A DNA stretch of 64,000 nucleotides from contig CP093831.1 of NCBI GenBank assembly GCA_033063855.1, forward strand, positions 18,786,001 to 18,850,000. The letters are read 5' to 3'. Of this stretch, positions 26,248 to 36,331 are shown piece by piece. The first letter of the stretch is position 1. Each line of letters starts with the position of its first letter. The translations under genes and the position numbers were made by a program. Under the pieces are notes generated by a model, which saw only the letters and a list, made by a program, of their open reading frames with translations, had not been told where the DNA came from and ran no database searches. The DNA comes from Smittia aterrima (taxonomy: Eukaryota; Arthropoda; Insecta; Diptera; Chironomidae).

Positions 26248-29200
26248 ATGGCTGAAACAGCAAAGCATAACAAACGTCGAGCTCACTTCCTGGGAGTGCT
26301 GACAAAAATCATAAATGACATGATACCGGTACCAAAGAACGATGAAGATGATTCGGACGACTCAGAAGAAACTACTTATGAGGATTTCGCTCACTTCAAA
26401 CAAAGACTTGAAGAAGCTGCCTCGAATCATCAGAAAGTGATCATGGATCTTATCGACTGCGATGATGCGGATCTCGATGCCATCGCTGCCAACGACGATC
26501 GGTTTCAAGAAAAATTCCATCGTGCGTACAAGTCAGTCAAAGCTGCAATCAATGCTACGGCGTCAGCTCCTAAGTCGTATCAAAAGACAACTCCGAGAAT
26601 TAAGCTGCCCTCAATTGAGTTGCCAAAATTCCTGGACACTTTCAAAAGTCTCATCCATAACAACGGCGAGCTTTCAGGATCAACGAAGTTCCGATACCTG
26701 AAAACTTCAATCACCGACAAACTTTCGCCGATTTCTCATCTTCTCGAGTCTGACGATGGTTACCTCGATGCTTGGAACTCCGTCCTCAATTTTTACGACG
26801 ACAAAAGAAAAATTGTGGACAAACATATCACAGCAATCCTCGCAGCGAAACGAATGGCTACTGAGACGCATGATGAATTGCAAAAGCTTGTGAATGAAAT
26901 CTCGAGTCACGTCAGCGCTTTGGAACGAGAAGTTGAGCAAAAGGATCTCTTCCAAGTCTTCATAGCAAACATCGCGATCCATCGACTCGACAACAACACG
27001 AGAAATCTTTTCGAAACGGAAAATGAAGAAACATTTCCTTCATGGCCTACGTTGAAAAAATTTCTCGAGAAGCGACGAAAGATTTTGTCAACCTTGCCTG
27101 TGCATCGATCACCAGCTTCTCAACCCGGACTTCCAAAGAAATCTACTTCATCCAATGTGGCCAGCAGCAACAAATATTCGACTTCAGTCAAGCCGAAGCC
27201 ATGTTTGATGTGCAAAGCCGAAGATCATCGTTTGTTCCAGTGTCCAGCGTTCAACAACCTGTCGATACCGCAACGACTCACTAAAGTAAATGAGTTAAAG
27301 TTGTGCACAAACTGTTTTGGACTTCACACATTGGATCAATGCAACAACAAGGGAACCTGTCGCAAGTGTAACAAGAAACACAACTCGCTGCTTCATCATC
27401 AAGACGTTGAAGCCAACAGACATGCAATTGTTCAATTACATGCAACCAAGGCAAATCAAGCACTGAGCGTCGCCGATGGCTCAGATTTGTCTGCAAGGGC
27501 TCCAGAATTTGTGTCCAAGTGCAACACTGCCGTCGTTGCCAAGGAAGCAACGGTGTTCTTGTCAACTGCAATTGTTGAAATACGAGACGCTCATGGAGAA
27601 TGGAGACCAGTTCGTGCTCTATTGGATTCTGGATCTGATGCCAATTTCATAACTAAGCGTGCAGCTGAACTACTGAACATCAAACTGAAGCCTACATTAG
27701 TGTACACAAATGGATTTGGAGACAATCTCAACACGATTGATCGAAGCATGATCGCCGCAGTGAAATCGAAGTATGGAGACTACAATCAAGAGATGGAATT
27801 TCTTGTGACGTCAAAAATCACTGGACTAATGCCAAGCACGGCATTCAAAGCTTCCGACTTGAAGATTCCTTCAAATATTCAACTCGCCGATCCATCATTT
27901 GGAAAGCCCGGAAGAATCGACATTCTCATAGGAAATGAATGGTTTATGGACTTGCTACGTCAAGAGAGCATTCAACTTCCTGATGGCCCTGTCTTGCGCA
28001 ACACTGTGCTTGGATTCATCATCGCCGGCAAATATAAATCGAATTTGTCGATCAGCACAAAGCAATGCTTTCTTCAATCTCAAACTTTGCAAGAAGCTCT
28101 CGAAAGATTTTACAAAGATGAAGATTATCGGATGGACAACAAGTTCCTGACAAGCGAAGAAGCTTATTGTGAAAGCCATTTCGAGCAAACGCACAAACGA
28201 GATGAAGATGGTCGCTTCATTGTGGAAATCCCTTTACAAGACAACATTGATCAACTCGCGAACAACCGAGGACAAGCGATGTGCCAGTTCATCAGCAATG
28301 AAAAGCGTCTCTTGAAGAATCCTCGCTTGTACGAAGAGACTAAGAAGTTCATGTCTGAGTACGAATCACTTGGTCACATGACTCAGGTCTTTCCTTCGCA
28401 ACAAGATGAATCGCCAGCATACTTTCTGCCTCATCATGCTGTGGAGAAGCCTGACAGTTCAACGACAAAGGTGCGCATCGTATTCAACGCTTCAGCAAAG
28501 ACCAAGTCCGGATTGTCGTTCAACGACTGCCAATTCAACGGTCCAACGGTTCAAAGCGACTCGTTTACTCTCGGCATTAAATTCCGGAGTCATCCCATCG
28601 TCATAAAGGCAGACATTGCCAAGATGTACAGACAAGTTCAAGTGATCCCTGAACAGCGACGTTACCAACGAATCTTGTGGCGGGAGGATCCGCATGAGCC
28701 CATAAAGGTTTATGAACTCAACACGGTTACATACGGAACGAAAGCTGGATCATTTCTGTCAACTCGCTGCATCAAGCAACTGGCTATCGAGAATCACGAG
28801 ACGAATCCCGAAGCAGCAGCCGAAATCCGAAGATGCAATGAAACTGTTTGGAACAATCGATGCCATCATCTCAAGTGGAGCCATGAAACTTCGAAAGCTT
28901 TCATCAAATAGCGAAGCTTTTATTGCAAGCGTGCCTCAAGAAGACAGAGAAGTTTCTGAAGACCTTGACACGACAATCAAGACTTTAGGAATCAAATGGA
29001 ATCCTCATCATGATTACATCGAAGTCGACGTAAAGCCCGTAGAGTCAAAGAATGTCACAAGACGAAGCGCTCTATCGGAGATCATGAAGATTTACGATCC
29101 TGAAGGAATTCTTGGACCTGCCACGTTCCTCTTCAAACGGTTCATGAAAACAATCACCGAACTCAAATGCGCTTGGAACGACAAACTGCCCGAAAAGGAA

Positions 29201-31393
29201 GCAGCTGAATGGGAGCAAATATCAAGTGCTTTCATTAAACTGCAGAATGTCAGAATTCCTCGACACTTTCTCATCAGCAACTTCATATCGATTCAGTTGC
29301 ATGGATTTTCCGACGCGTCAGAGAAGGGTTTCGGAGCAGCAATCTACGTACGAAGCGAAGATTCTAATGGCAATCGAGCCTCACATTTGATTTGCGCAAA
29401 ATCTCGCATTGCTCCTAGTGCTACAAAGACAATTGCAAGATTAGAATTGTGTGGAGCCGTCATTGTTGCTCATCTCATGAAAAAGGTTCCAAAAGCTCTC
29501 ACGGTTCAAGCCAGCAAATCATTTTGCCATGTCGATTCAGCGATCGTTCTTCAGTGGCTCAAGAAACAACCGAGTCAACTGCAAACGTATTGCGCAAATC
29601 GCGTAAGCGAAATACAAGAATTATCAGCGAACATAACTTGGCGACACATCAAGGGAGAAGATAATCCAGCCGATTTAATCTCTCGCGGACTGCTTCCGGA
29701 AGATTTAATCGATAATCGAATGTGGTTCAATGGACCGTCATTTCTTCTCAAACATGAGAATGATTGGCCAGCGACAATCGTATCTGTTGATCCCGAGGAA
29801 CCCGCATACCAAGTGGAATTCAAAAGAATCTTCACAACGTCAACTCAACAACCCAATCCATTCATACTGTGGATTGAGAACTCAAGCAGAACCTTTAACG
29901 TCAAATGGAAAATCGCATATGTCACACGATTCGCTTTCAACACTCGAGCAAGAAAACGCGGATTGATGAAACGATTGGGAACCATATCTGTAGACGATCT
30001 TCAAGATGCCGAAGACTCTCTCGCAAGAATGACTCAAATGATTCATTTCCCCGAAGAATTCTCTCGAATGAACGACGGAAAGTCAATCCACGTGAGCTCC
30101 AAGTTGAAGAATCTAGATCCCATCTGGGATTCAAAGCGAAAGCTCATGAAGGTTGGAGGACGTTTGCGCCATGCTCAGCACATCGACGAGAATCAAATGC
30201 ACCCTGTGATTCTCCCATCAAAATGTCACTTCACAAAGCTCATCATTCGCGAAACTCACGAAAAAGCTTTGCACGCAGGACAGCGAACTACTCACGGCAT
30301 TCTCAAATTGAAATATTGGCCTCTACGAGCCAATGAAGTGGTTCGACAAGAATGCCGCAAATGCATTCGTTGCTTTCGAGTAAGACCAAAAATGATTGAA
30401 CAATTCATGGGTCAACTCCCCGTAGCACGAATCACACCAGCGCCCGTCTTCTACAACACTGGAGTCGACTTTGCAGGACCGATCAGCATGAAATCTGGAT
30501 ATCTTCGCAACGCTCGACCCATGAAAACGTACATTGCCATCTTCGTATGCCTAGCCACGAAAGCACTTCATCTTGAAATCGTCAGCGAGCTTACCACAAA
30601 AGCTTTCATCGCCGCACTCGATCGCTTCATTTCAAGAAGAGGACTCGCAGCTAACATGTATTCGGATCATGGAAGCAACTTCATCGGAGCCCGAAACGAA
30701 TTAAAGGAGCTTCATGAATTTCTCAAAGCAAATTCCACTCAATCCGTCATCAATGAGCATCTAAGAAATCAGGAGATTTCTTGGCATTTCATTCCCCCAC
30801 GCGCTGCCAATCAGGGAGGACTTTGGGAAGCCGGCGTGAAATCCATGAAGCACCACCTTGTCAGAGTCACACAGTACGCGTTCATGCACTACGAAGAGCT
30901 CAGCACCGTAATCTGCAAGATTGAAGCTGTTCTCAACTCTCGACCCATCATTCCACTCAGCGAAGATCCGCAGGATCGAGAGATGCTCACCAACGGCCAC
31001 ATCCTAATTGGTCGCCCACTGATTGCCATGCCTCAACGCGACATTCAACATTTGTCTGTCACACGACTGCAACGTTGGGACAAAGTCGTTCACGCCCAGC
31101 AACAATTTTGGAGTCAGTGGAGCCGGGAATACCTTCATCAACTGCAAGCCAGAACAAAAAACTATAAGAAGAGAACTGAAATCAAGATTGGACAAATCGT
31201 AATTGTTGAAGACGAACGCCATCCAACATTTCATTGGCCTCTCGGACGAATAATTAGCATTCATCCAGGAACGGACGGAATTACGCGCGTCGCCAGCATC
31301 AAAACGATGAACGGAGTCATGGAACGCCCGGTCAATAAACTTGCACTGCTTCCTATCGATGACAACCTTTCTCTCGCCGCCGGAGTATGTTAA
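26248..31393 (+). pseudogene. BEL/Pao gag-pol polyprotein, broken in the RT core
   Basis: The start is the ATG at 26248 (context GGCAACATGG). Frame 1 (26248-28911) holds Gag with zinc knuckles of the C-x2-C-x4-H-x4-C type (CLMCKAEDHRLFQC, about residues 319-332) and further Cys/His clusters to about residue 384. It then carries an aspartic protease with LLDSGSDANFI near residue 458, and the N-terminal half of the reverse transcriptase (KADIAKMYRQ). A different frame takes over at about 28815-28835 and runs to 31393. It carries RNase H (GFSDASEKGFGAAIY), an integrase zinc region and the D-D-E core (GVDFAGP near 30470, YSDHGSNF near 30658, GGLWEAGVKS near 30813). At the junction the short segment that should carry the RT Y-x-D-D box is absent and the frame is shifted. 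The copy should not make active RT. Its TGT TAA end lies inside the 3' LTR. Confidence 0.93.
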
Positions 31394-31857
31394 TCAAGAA
31401 TTAACGTTCAACGCAAAACCATTCAAAACCATTCGAAAACCAATCCCTGAACTAAAAGAAAATCTCATACCCGATCATTCACGAACATTTAGAACAGAAA
31501 GGAAATTTCCTTAAGACAAAATCCCCTTTATTAGTCAGTCTCGCTTCGGCATTCAACCAAGCAACATCAAAAGAATTAAACTTGAGCCTTTCAAGGTAAA
31601 CGAGTACTTTCTAACTCACTCTAGCATCCTCTAACTTTAATTATTTATTAGATCGCTCAAGTTCAGACTTAGAATCTTATCATAAGTCAAGTTAGCATAA
31701 AAGAGAAACCTGAGATAGGTAACTAGAAATCATTTGTAACAAGCCACTGAAAAACTAACTTTGAATTCGTTAGGTTTTTCTTTTCCACTAGACCACCGAA
31801 TAAATACAACAATCAAAGAGACTCAAACATCTTATTCGCGTTCAACTAACCGAAACA
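31388..31857 (+). repeat. BEL element 3' LTR
   Basis: 470 bp, the partner of 25382-25851, followed by the AAGCA target duplication. Its first six bases contain the stop codon of the pol frame (TGT TAA), so coding region and LTR overlap. Confidence 0.95.
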
Positions 31858-31871
31858 AAGCATAAGGAAAA

Positions 31872-32381
31872 TTACGATCATCGTAAGGTTAACCAAGGAT
31901 ATTCTTGGTTTCTTGGTTTCTTACACGTTTGCCTTGAGTGTGTCCGAGCGTTCCTTAGAGAGTGTTCGCGAAAGTTTTTGATTTTATCATAAAAAGGAAA
32001 CAAAGCAACACATTTTGGTAAACTACTTTTTATCCTGAACTTTGTTCAACGAAGCATGAATTTTAATTTTTTGTCGGATGGTAGACATTATTGATTTGCT
32101 TATACTTCGGAGACTCTGTCACTCGCACTTTGTCTTCGATATTTGAATTTCTTGTCGTATTTAGCTTTTTTTAGTCCTTTCTTCAGTTCTATTTTGACTA
32201 CTGCTGAAGATTTTTATATTTTTGGTACCAGGGGATGTTGTTGCGTTCAAACCATTATAGCGATTGTCTGGAAAAGTCGTCCTCATCAGAACAAAAAAAA
32301 CTATAATAACTGTATGAAAATATGTAATTTGCTTGTATTGTAAACTGGAATTAACGTAAGAATTTCTTACGATGATCGTAA
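31872..32381. mobile_element. Small candidate DNA element with 16-bp terminal inverted repeats
   Basis: TTACGATCATCGTAAG at 31872-31887 is matched by its exact reverse complement at 32366-32381, enclosing about 510 bp. Each arm is itself nearly palindromic (TTACGAT-C-ATCGTAA), which resembles foldback or MITE termini. No transposase frame is present inside; the longest open frame (32143-32343) shows nothing recognisable. No clear target-site duplication is seen at these bounds. The true left end may lie before the BEL insertion, since TTACGAT/ATCGTAA words also occur at 25324-25381. Confidence 0.5.
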
Positions 32382-32761
32382 CTCATCCAAATGAAGGGAA
32401 AAAAATTCTGAACCGAATGTGGTAACTACACTCCAAAATGCTTGCTTTTCAATTAATAATTTTTAGTATGAGGTTGCGAATCCAGTCGTTGGGAATTTTA
32501 GTTCATTTTTTTTAGACTTTTACTATGGGCTGTAACATGAAAACGTCGAAAAACGATTAATTTCATTTAAATATCGCTGTTTTTTCGGGTTTTTAAAAAT
32601 ATAGCGATTTATAGCGATTTTCGACCAAAATTTCAGTGTTTTTCGTCAACTGCTGATGGACACCCTATATTATATACTCGTCTTTAACTTTACCTAGCGC
32701 TTTTATTTAACTTTTACAGAAACATTGGTTATTTCTATGCATTTTTAAAGAAAACCAATTA
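32382..32761. other. Non-coding spacer between two DNA elements
   Basis: AT-rich, with no supported gene. A short direct repeat of ATAGCGATTT occurs near 32600-32625. It ends in the TA dinucleotide that is the target duplication of the pogo-like element. Confidence 0.6.
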
Positions 32762-33430
32762 GAGTAAAAAATGTCACTTGGAACGATTTGGAACTTTTTT
32801 TCACTTCTCAAAAGTTTGTCCCCAAATAGCTTTATGTCAAAAGAAGTGGTGAAACTCAATTACATATTACTAGAAAGTTTGATCTGTTCACGTAATTGTC
32901 ATATTTTTTTCAATCGCTAAATTTTATTAGTTAAAGCGCAATTCGATGTAATGTGAGGTCAACTTTTCCAACTTAATATCAAACGACAAGAATTTCACTT
33001 GGAACGGTTGCTTACTTCAATATCAAACGAATTTGAATTTCGCGCCGCTGTACATTGAGCAAAATTACGGATAACAAAAAACTAGAGCGTCAATGAAAAA
33101 TGAACTCGTCAATGAGAAAAAAAACTCGGTTTGTTTTGTCTAGCTTCAAATTTATCTATGACCGAAGAAAAAATTATTTTTCGCTAATAAGAAAAGAAAA
33201 GTGTTTGAATTAAGTGAAATCAAGTGTTTTGAAGGAGCAATAAGAAGTGAAAAGCCGTGAAGTGTGAGCAGCGAGTAAAATAACAAATAATTAGATAAAT
33301 ATTTGATCAGAGTTTTTATGGGGACAATGGGACAATGAATCATTCAAGCCCTGTATTGCAGTTTCAACATCCCCCGAATAAATGGAATCTTGTTTTAAAA
33401 TGGAATTGATATGTTTTTATTAGTTTCTAT

Positions 33431-33703
33431 TCAATTTTCAGCTAATAAATAAGTACGGCGAGATCTCTTTTGTTTCATTTCAGCCAGATCTTTAGCGTTT
33501 CGTTTCTTTGGCTTTGATATGACTTCGTTTTCTGATGAATTTTCTTTTTCAGCTTTACGAGGACGGCCTCTTTGACGAGGAGGAGCAGCGTCTTTCTTCT
33601 CTTGCTTCATGTTTCTGATATTTTCGCGAAGAGTTTTTCTCTGCTGTTTTAATTCCTCAGCAATACGATCGTCCTCAATCTTCTTCTTATGTTCTTCAAT
33701 CAT
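33431..33703 (-). pseudogene. Pogo-like transposase, C-terminal tail fragment
   Basis: A 90-codon minus-strand frame, highly charged and probably coiled coil at first (EEHKKKIEDDRIAEELKQQ). An AT-hook-like RQRGRPRK and a basic tail follow. The frame is open upstream of its first Met (KKTGVRNNLEM), overlapping the end of the N-terminal fragment in another frame near 33735-33760. The two are the outer parts of one transposase joined by an internal deletion with a frameshift. Lysine- and glutamate-rich tails of this kind are common in pogo-family transposases. Confidence 0.7.
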
Positions 33704-33705
33704 TT

Positions 33706-34275
33706 CTAAGTTGTTTCTGACTCCAGTCTTCTTGAAACGATAATTCTTGTGAGCACCAGTGCGTTGACATCAGTCGGAGTGACGTTTGCTGAAGCTCTTG
33801 ACACAGCAGATGGAGTTCTGAACGAGACGTTCGGATGGCGTTTCAAGAAGCCTTTGATCCAAGAATCAGTAGGAGAGCAATTTTTGAATGGTCGACAGCC
33901 TCCGTGTGTTGATGCAAGTTCGCCAGCAACTTCAACGAGTTGTTTTCTTGTTCGAGGGTCTCCCATTTTAGCGTGAAGAAGCAGCCAGTCAACGATTTTT
34001 TTCTCAACCTCTTCTGTTATATTTTGTGATCTTCCATGTTGAGATGTAGAAGTTCCTTTGACACGATTGTACAACGTTAATTTCGGGACGCCATACTTTT
34101 GAGCTGCTTTTCCGTAACTGGTTTGATTTGAGTTGATTTCTTCAATCGCGGCCTGAATATCCTGTTCAGTATAGTTTGGAAAGTATTTTTTTTGTACTTC
34201 TGGCTCGATGATTTCATCTTCGCGCGTGTAATCAAGTTCGACAACTTCAAAAATATCGATTTCTTCTACTTCCAT
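33706..34275 (-). pseudogene. Pogo-like transposase, N-terminal DNA-binding part
   Basis: A 189-codon minus-strand frame from the ATG at 34275. Residues ~33-73 form a pipsqueak-type helix-turn-helix (YTEQDIQAAIEEINSNQ, then SYGKAAQKYGVPKLTLYNRV). Residues ~85-150 look like a CENP-B/Tigger-type helix-turn-helix (EEVEKKIVDWLLLHAKMGDP, then SWIKGFLKRHPN). This two-HTH arrangement is characteristic of pogo/Tigger/jerky transposases. After ...SANVTPTDVNAL the frame loses similarity and stops about 20 codons later, where a roughly 200-residue DDE domain would be expected. It sits within intact TIRs, so it is a decayed transposon gene rather than a domesticated host gene. Confidence 0.85.
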
Positions 34276-34834
34276 TGCGTTTTTGTTCCACTTAACTTGC
34301 TTTTCAATTAATTATTTGTGTTTAATCGAAAATAATTTTCTTTTGTTTACAAAATCCGGTTGCTCAATAAAGTTGCTCAAAATTCGTTCCAAGCGAAATA
34401 TTTTTGTCGTTTGAAATTATGTTGAAATTTCGTGGTCAGGAAACTTCGAATAAAATCCAAAAACAATAATTAAATTCTATTCTGTTTTAACTTTTTCAAC
34501 CTTAAAGAACTTAGAAATCATCCTAGATCATCATTTATTTCATCCGTTTCACATAAATTCTTTAGTGAGTCGACAAAGTCCGAGCGCTGATTTTCCGACT
34601 CGTGCTCACTTTGAGAGAAATCTCGTTGCGCAGTCTTTATGATTTTTTTTCTCGCGACCTGCTTAAATAATTAAAAAAATGAATAAACAGAATTTAAGCT
34701 TATTTATCTGTTTATCCAATATCGAAAGCCTAACAAAATAAAACAATGTCTTAAAAGAAATTTTTCCTTTGAGCTGAAGGTCTGACCAAATCGTTTGAAG
34801 TTATGTATCGTTCCAAGTGACATTTTTTACTCTA

Positions 34835-35425
34835 AGTTATGATTTGTTGTTTTTGAATTAGCAGAGTGTTTGCTTCTCTCGGTCAAGATTCCCTACCTAA
34901 GCTTCCGTAAAAACTTTTGGTCATTTTATATAAGAAAAATTAATTGGCCATAAATCGTGTTTGATTTCAAACTAAAGCTATGACTTGAAGTTTGTAGAAA
35001 ATGTTAAGTGACAATTTGTATTGGCTTTCATTTGTGTTGCAACCGGCATCAAATATCGAAGTCCGATTTTTTTTCTAAAATATGAAATCGCGGCAGCTAT
35101 TTTGCGAAAGATTTTTTCTCATCAAAAGCTAAATGATATTTGTTTTGAAATATTTTTCTTAATAATAATAGAGTCTAAGCTAAATTGAAAAACTACTGTG
35201 ACTGTTCTGAGATCAAGTTTTGATCATCTCCATTTATGATGTCTTCCGACATAGCTTCCTTGAATGTCACAAGACATGTGTTTACCTTTCAGCTCGTATA
35301 GATTCACTGGATATTGGATACAAGTTGCGATTTATTATTTAATATTGCCAAAGAGTTTAAAAACTTAAAATTGAAGTAATTTTGAATCTTGATAAAGTGG
35401 GAAGCTTTAATTTAAAATTATTTAG
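34835..35425. other. Non-coding spacer
   Basis: AT-rich sequence between the pogo-like element and the LINE fragment. I see no gene, RNA gene or clear repeat in it. Confidence 0.6.
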
Positions 35426-35828
35426 CTCAGAGTATTCGAGAGGAAAGTACTGAGAATGATCTTGGGACCGATTATAATAAACTACGAGTGTCGACAACGA
35501 TACAACGACGAACTATATCAAATACATGTATACCAGGATTGCAATATAGTAAGAGCGGTCAAACATCGAAGATTGTCGTGGGCTGGTCACGTAATCAGAA
35601 GAGAAGAAGATCATCCAGTAAGTCGAGCTTTTAATGCAGACTTTAACGATGAAAAAAGAACGCGAGGAAGACCGAAAAACACTTGGCTGGAAGCGGTAAA
35701 TAGAGACAGCACCGCGCATGGAGTTACAAATTGGCAAGGGATCGCCAATGAAAGATCCAAGTTTAACACGTTCTTTAACGAAGTCAAGGTTTGGCACCCG
35801 AACCAATGACTATCTAAGTAAGTAAGTC
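35426..35828 (+). pseudogene. Non-LTR retrotransposon (LINE) 3' fragment
   Basis: The open frame runs from a stop at 35423 to TGA at 35807-35809 with no need of the internal ATG. It starts LRVFERKVLRMILGPI and contains VKHRRLSWAGHVIRR, then RTRGRPKNTWLEAV, then a GVTNWQGIANERSKF-like segment. This is the familiar C-terminal region following the RT domain in many insect LINE ORF2 proteins (RLRW-x-GH ... GRP-x-x-x-W). Only the last ~128 residues remain, i.e. a 5'-truncated copy. The short tail CTAAGTAAGTAAGT just after the stop fits the simple-repeat 3' end of some LINE clades; I do not assign the clade. Confidence 0.8.
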
Positions 35829-36331
35829 GCATCTAGTTATATTTATTTATGATAAAGCATTCTAATAACGAATCATTCTTGGGCTTTAACAAAATTTATT
35901 TTTAATAGCGACGTACTAAAAAGTTGCGTTCTCAACTAAATATTTCATTTTAAAGTTATCTGTGTATAAATACAATAAATAGATATTATGTATTATCTGA
36001 AAGATTCAATTCTGGAAGTTGAGTCTAATAGTCTACCTAAATGCGAGTTAGTTTTGAACAACACTTTAAAGCATGGATTTATCTATTATTTAATTTTTTA
36101 GCTATTTCAGTGCTATTTTTTTAATAAATTTACTACTTGTTATCAAAAGAAGAAATGCTTAAGTTGTTTCCTTATTTTTTAAGTTGTTGAATGAGTGAGA
36201 AAAATCGTAAAATTAAACATTTTGATACCAGCGCTCTTTCGGATAAATTTGCATTTCGTCAGGTTTTTCATTAAGTTTTGTTCTTATAAATCTGAACCTG
36301 GAATAAAAATGGAAAGAGCGCTGGCAGATTG
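35829..36331. other. Non-coding spacer with an inverted repeat beside the Rab gene
   Basis: AT-rich, no gene seen. CCAGCGCTCTTTC at 36228-36240 is the exact complement of 36312-36324, 71 bp apart, ending 7 bp beyond the stop codon of the minus-strand Rab gene. The 3' UTR and cleavage site of that gene must lie here; a perfect AATAAA on the minus strand occurs only further away (forward TTTATT near 35893). Confidence 0.6.

Larger units (their letters stand above)
25382..31857 (+). mobile_element. BEL/Pao LTR retrotransposon, complete in outline but defective
   Basis: This is a 6476-bp element with two 470-bp LTRs that begin TGTTAATC and end CCGAAACA. It is flanked by a perfect 5-bp target duplication AAGCA (25377-25381 and 31858-31862), within the 4-6 bp typical of BEL/Pao. 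Order: LTR, leader with tandem repeats, one gag-protease-RT-RNaseH-integrase reading frame, LTR. No envelope-like frame is present. I count about 15 differences between the LTRs (about 3%), so the insertion is not recent. The polyprotein is disrupted in the reverse transcriptase. TGGTCCTAACG beginning 1 nt after the left LTR is the likely primer-binding site; I cannot assign the tRNA. No convincing polypurine tract is visible before the right LTR. Confidence 0.95.
32762..34832 (-). mobile_element. Pogo-like (Tc1/mariner superfamily) DNA transposon, internally deleted
   Basis: A 2071-bp element bounded by perfect 26-bp inverted repeats (start GAGTAAAAAATGTCACTTGG, 32762-32787; complement at 34807-34832). 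TA lies immediately outside both ends (32760-32761 and 34833-34834), the expected TA duplication. A second inverted pair lies inside: CACTTGGAACG at 32996-33006 and a copy with one mismatch at 34385-34395. The ends and subterminal sites therefore share the core CTTGGAACG, a good candidate for the transposase-binding site. The minus strand encodes remnants of a transposase with helix-turn-helix DNA-binding domains; the catalytic DDE domain is missing. The left arm also contains a run that could form a promoter, but I cannot define it. Confidence 0.9.

Noticed and set aside
31394..31857. Envelope-like gene after pol in the BEL element
   Set aside because: The pol frame ends inside the 3' LTR, leaving no room for an env gene.
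33706..34275. Domesticated pipsqueak/CENP-B-like host gene
   Set aside because: It lies within intact 26-bp TIRs with a TA duplication and is truncated, so a decayed transposon is simpler.
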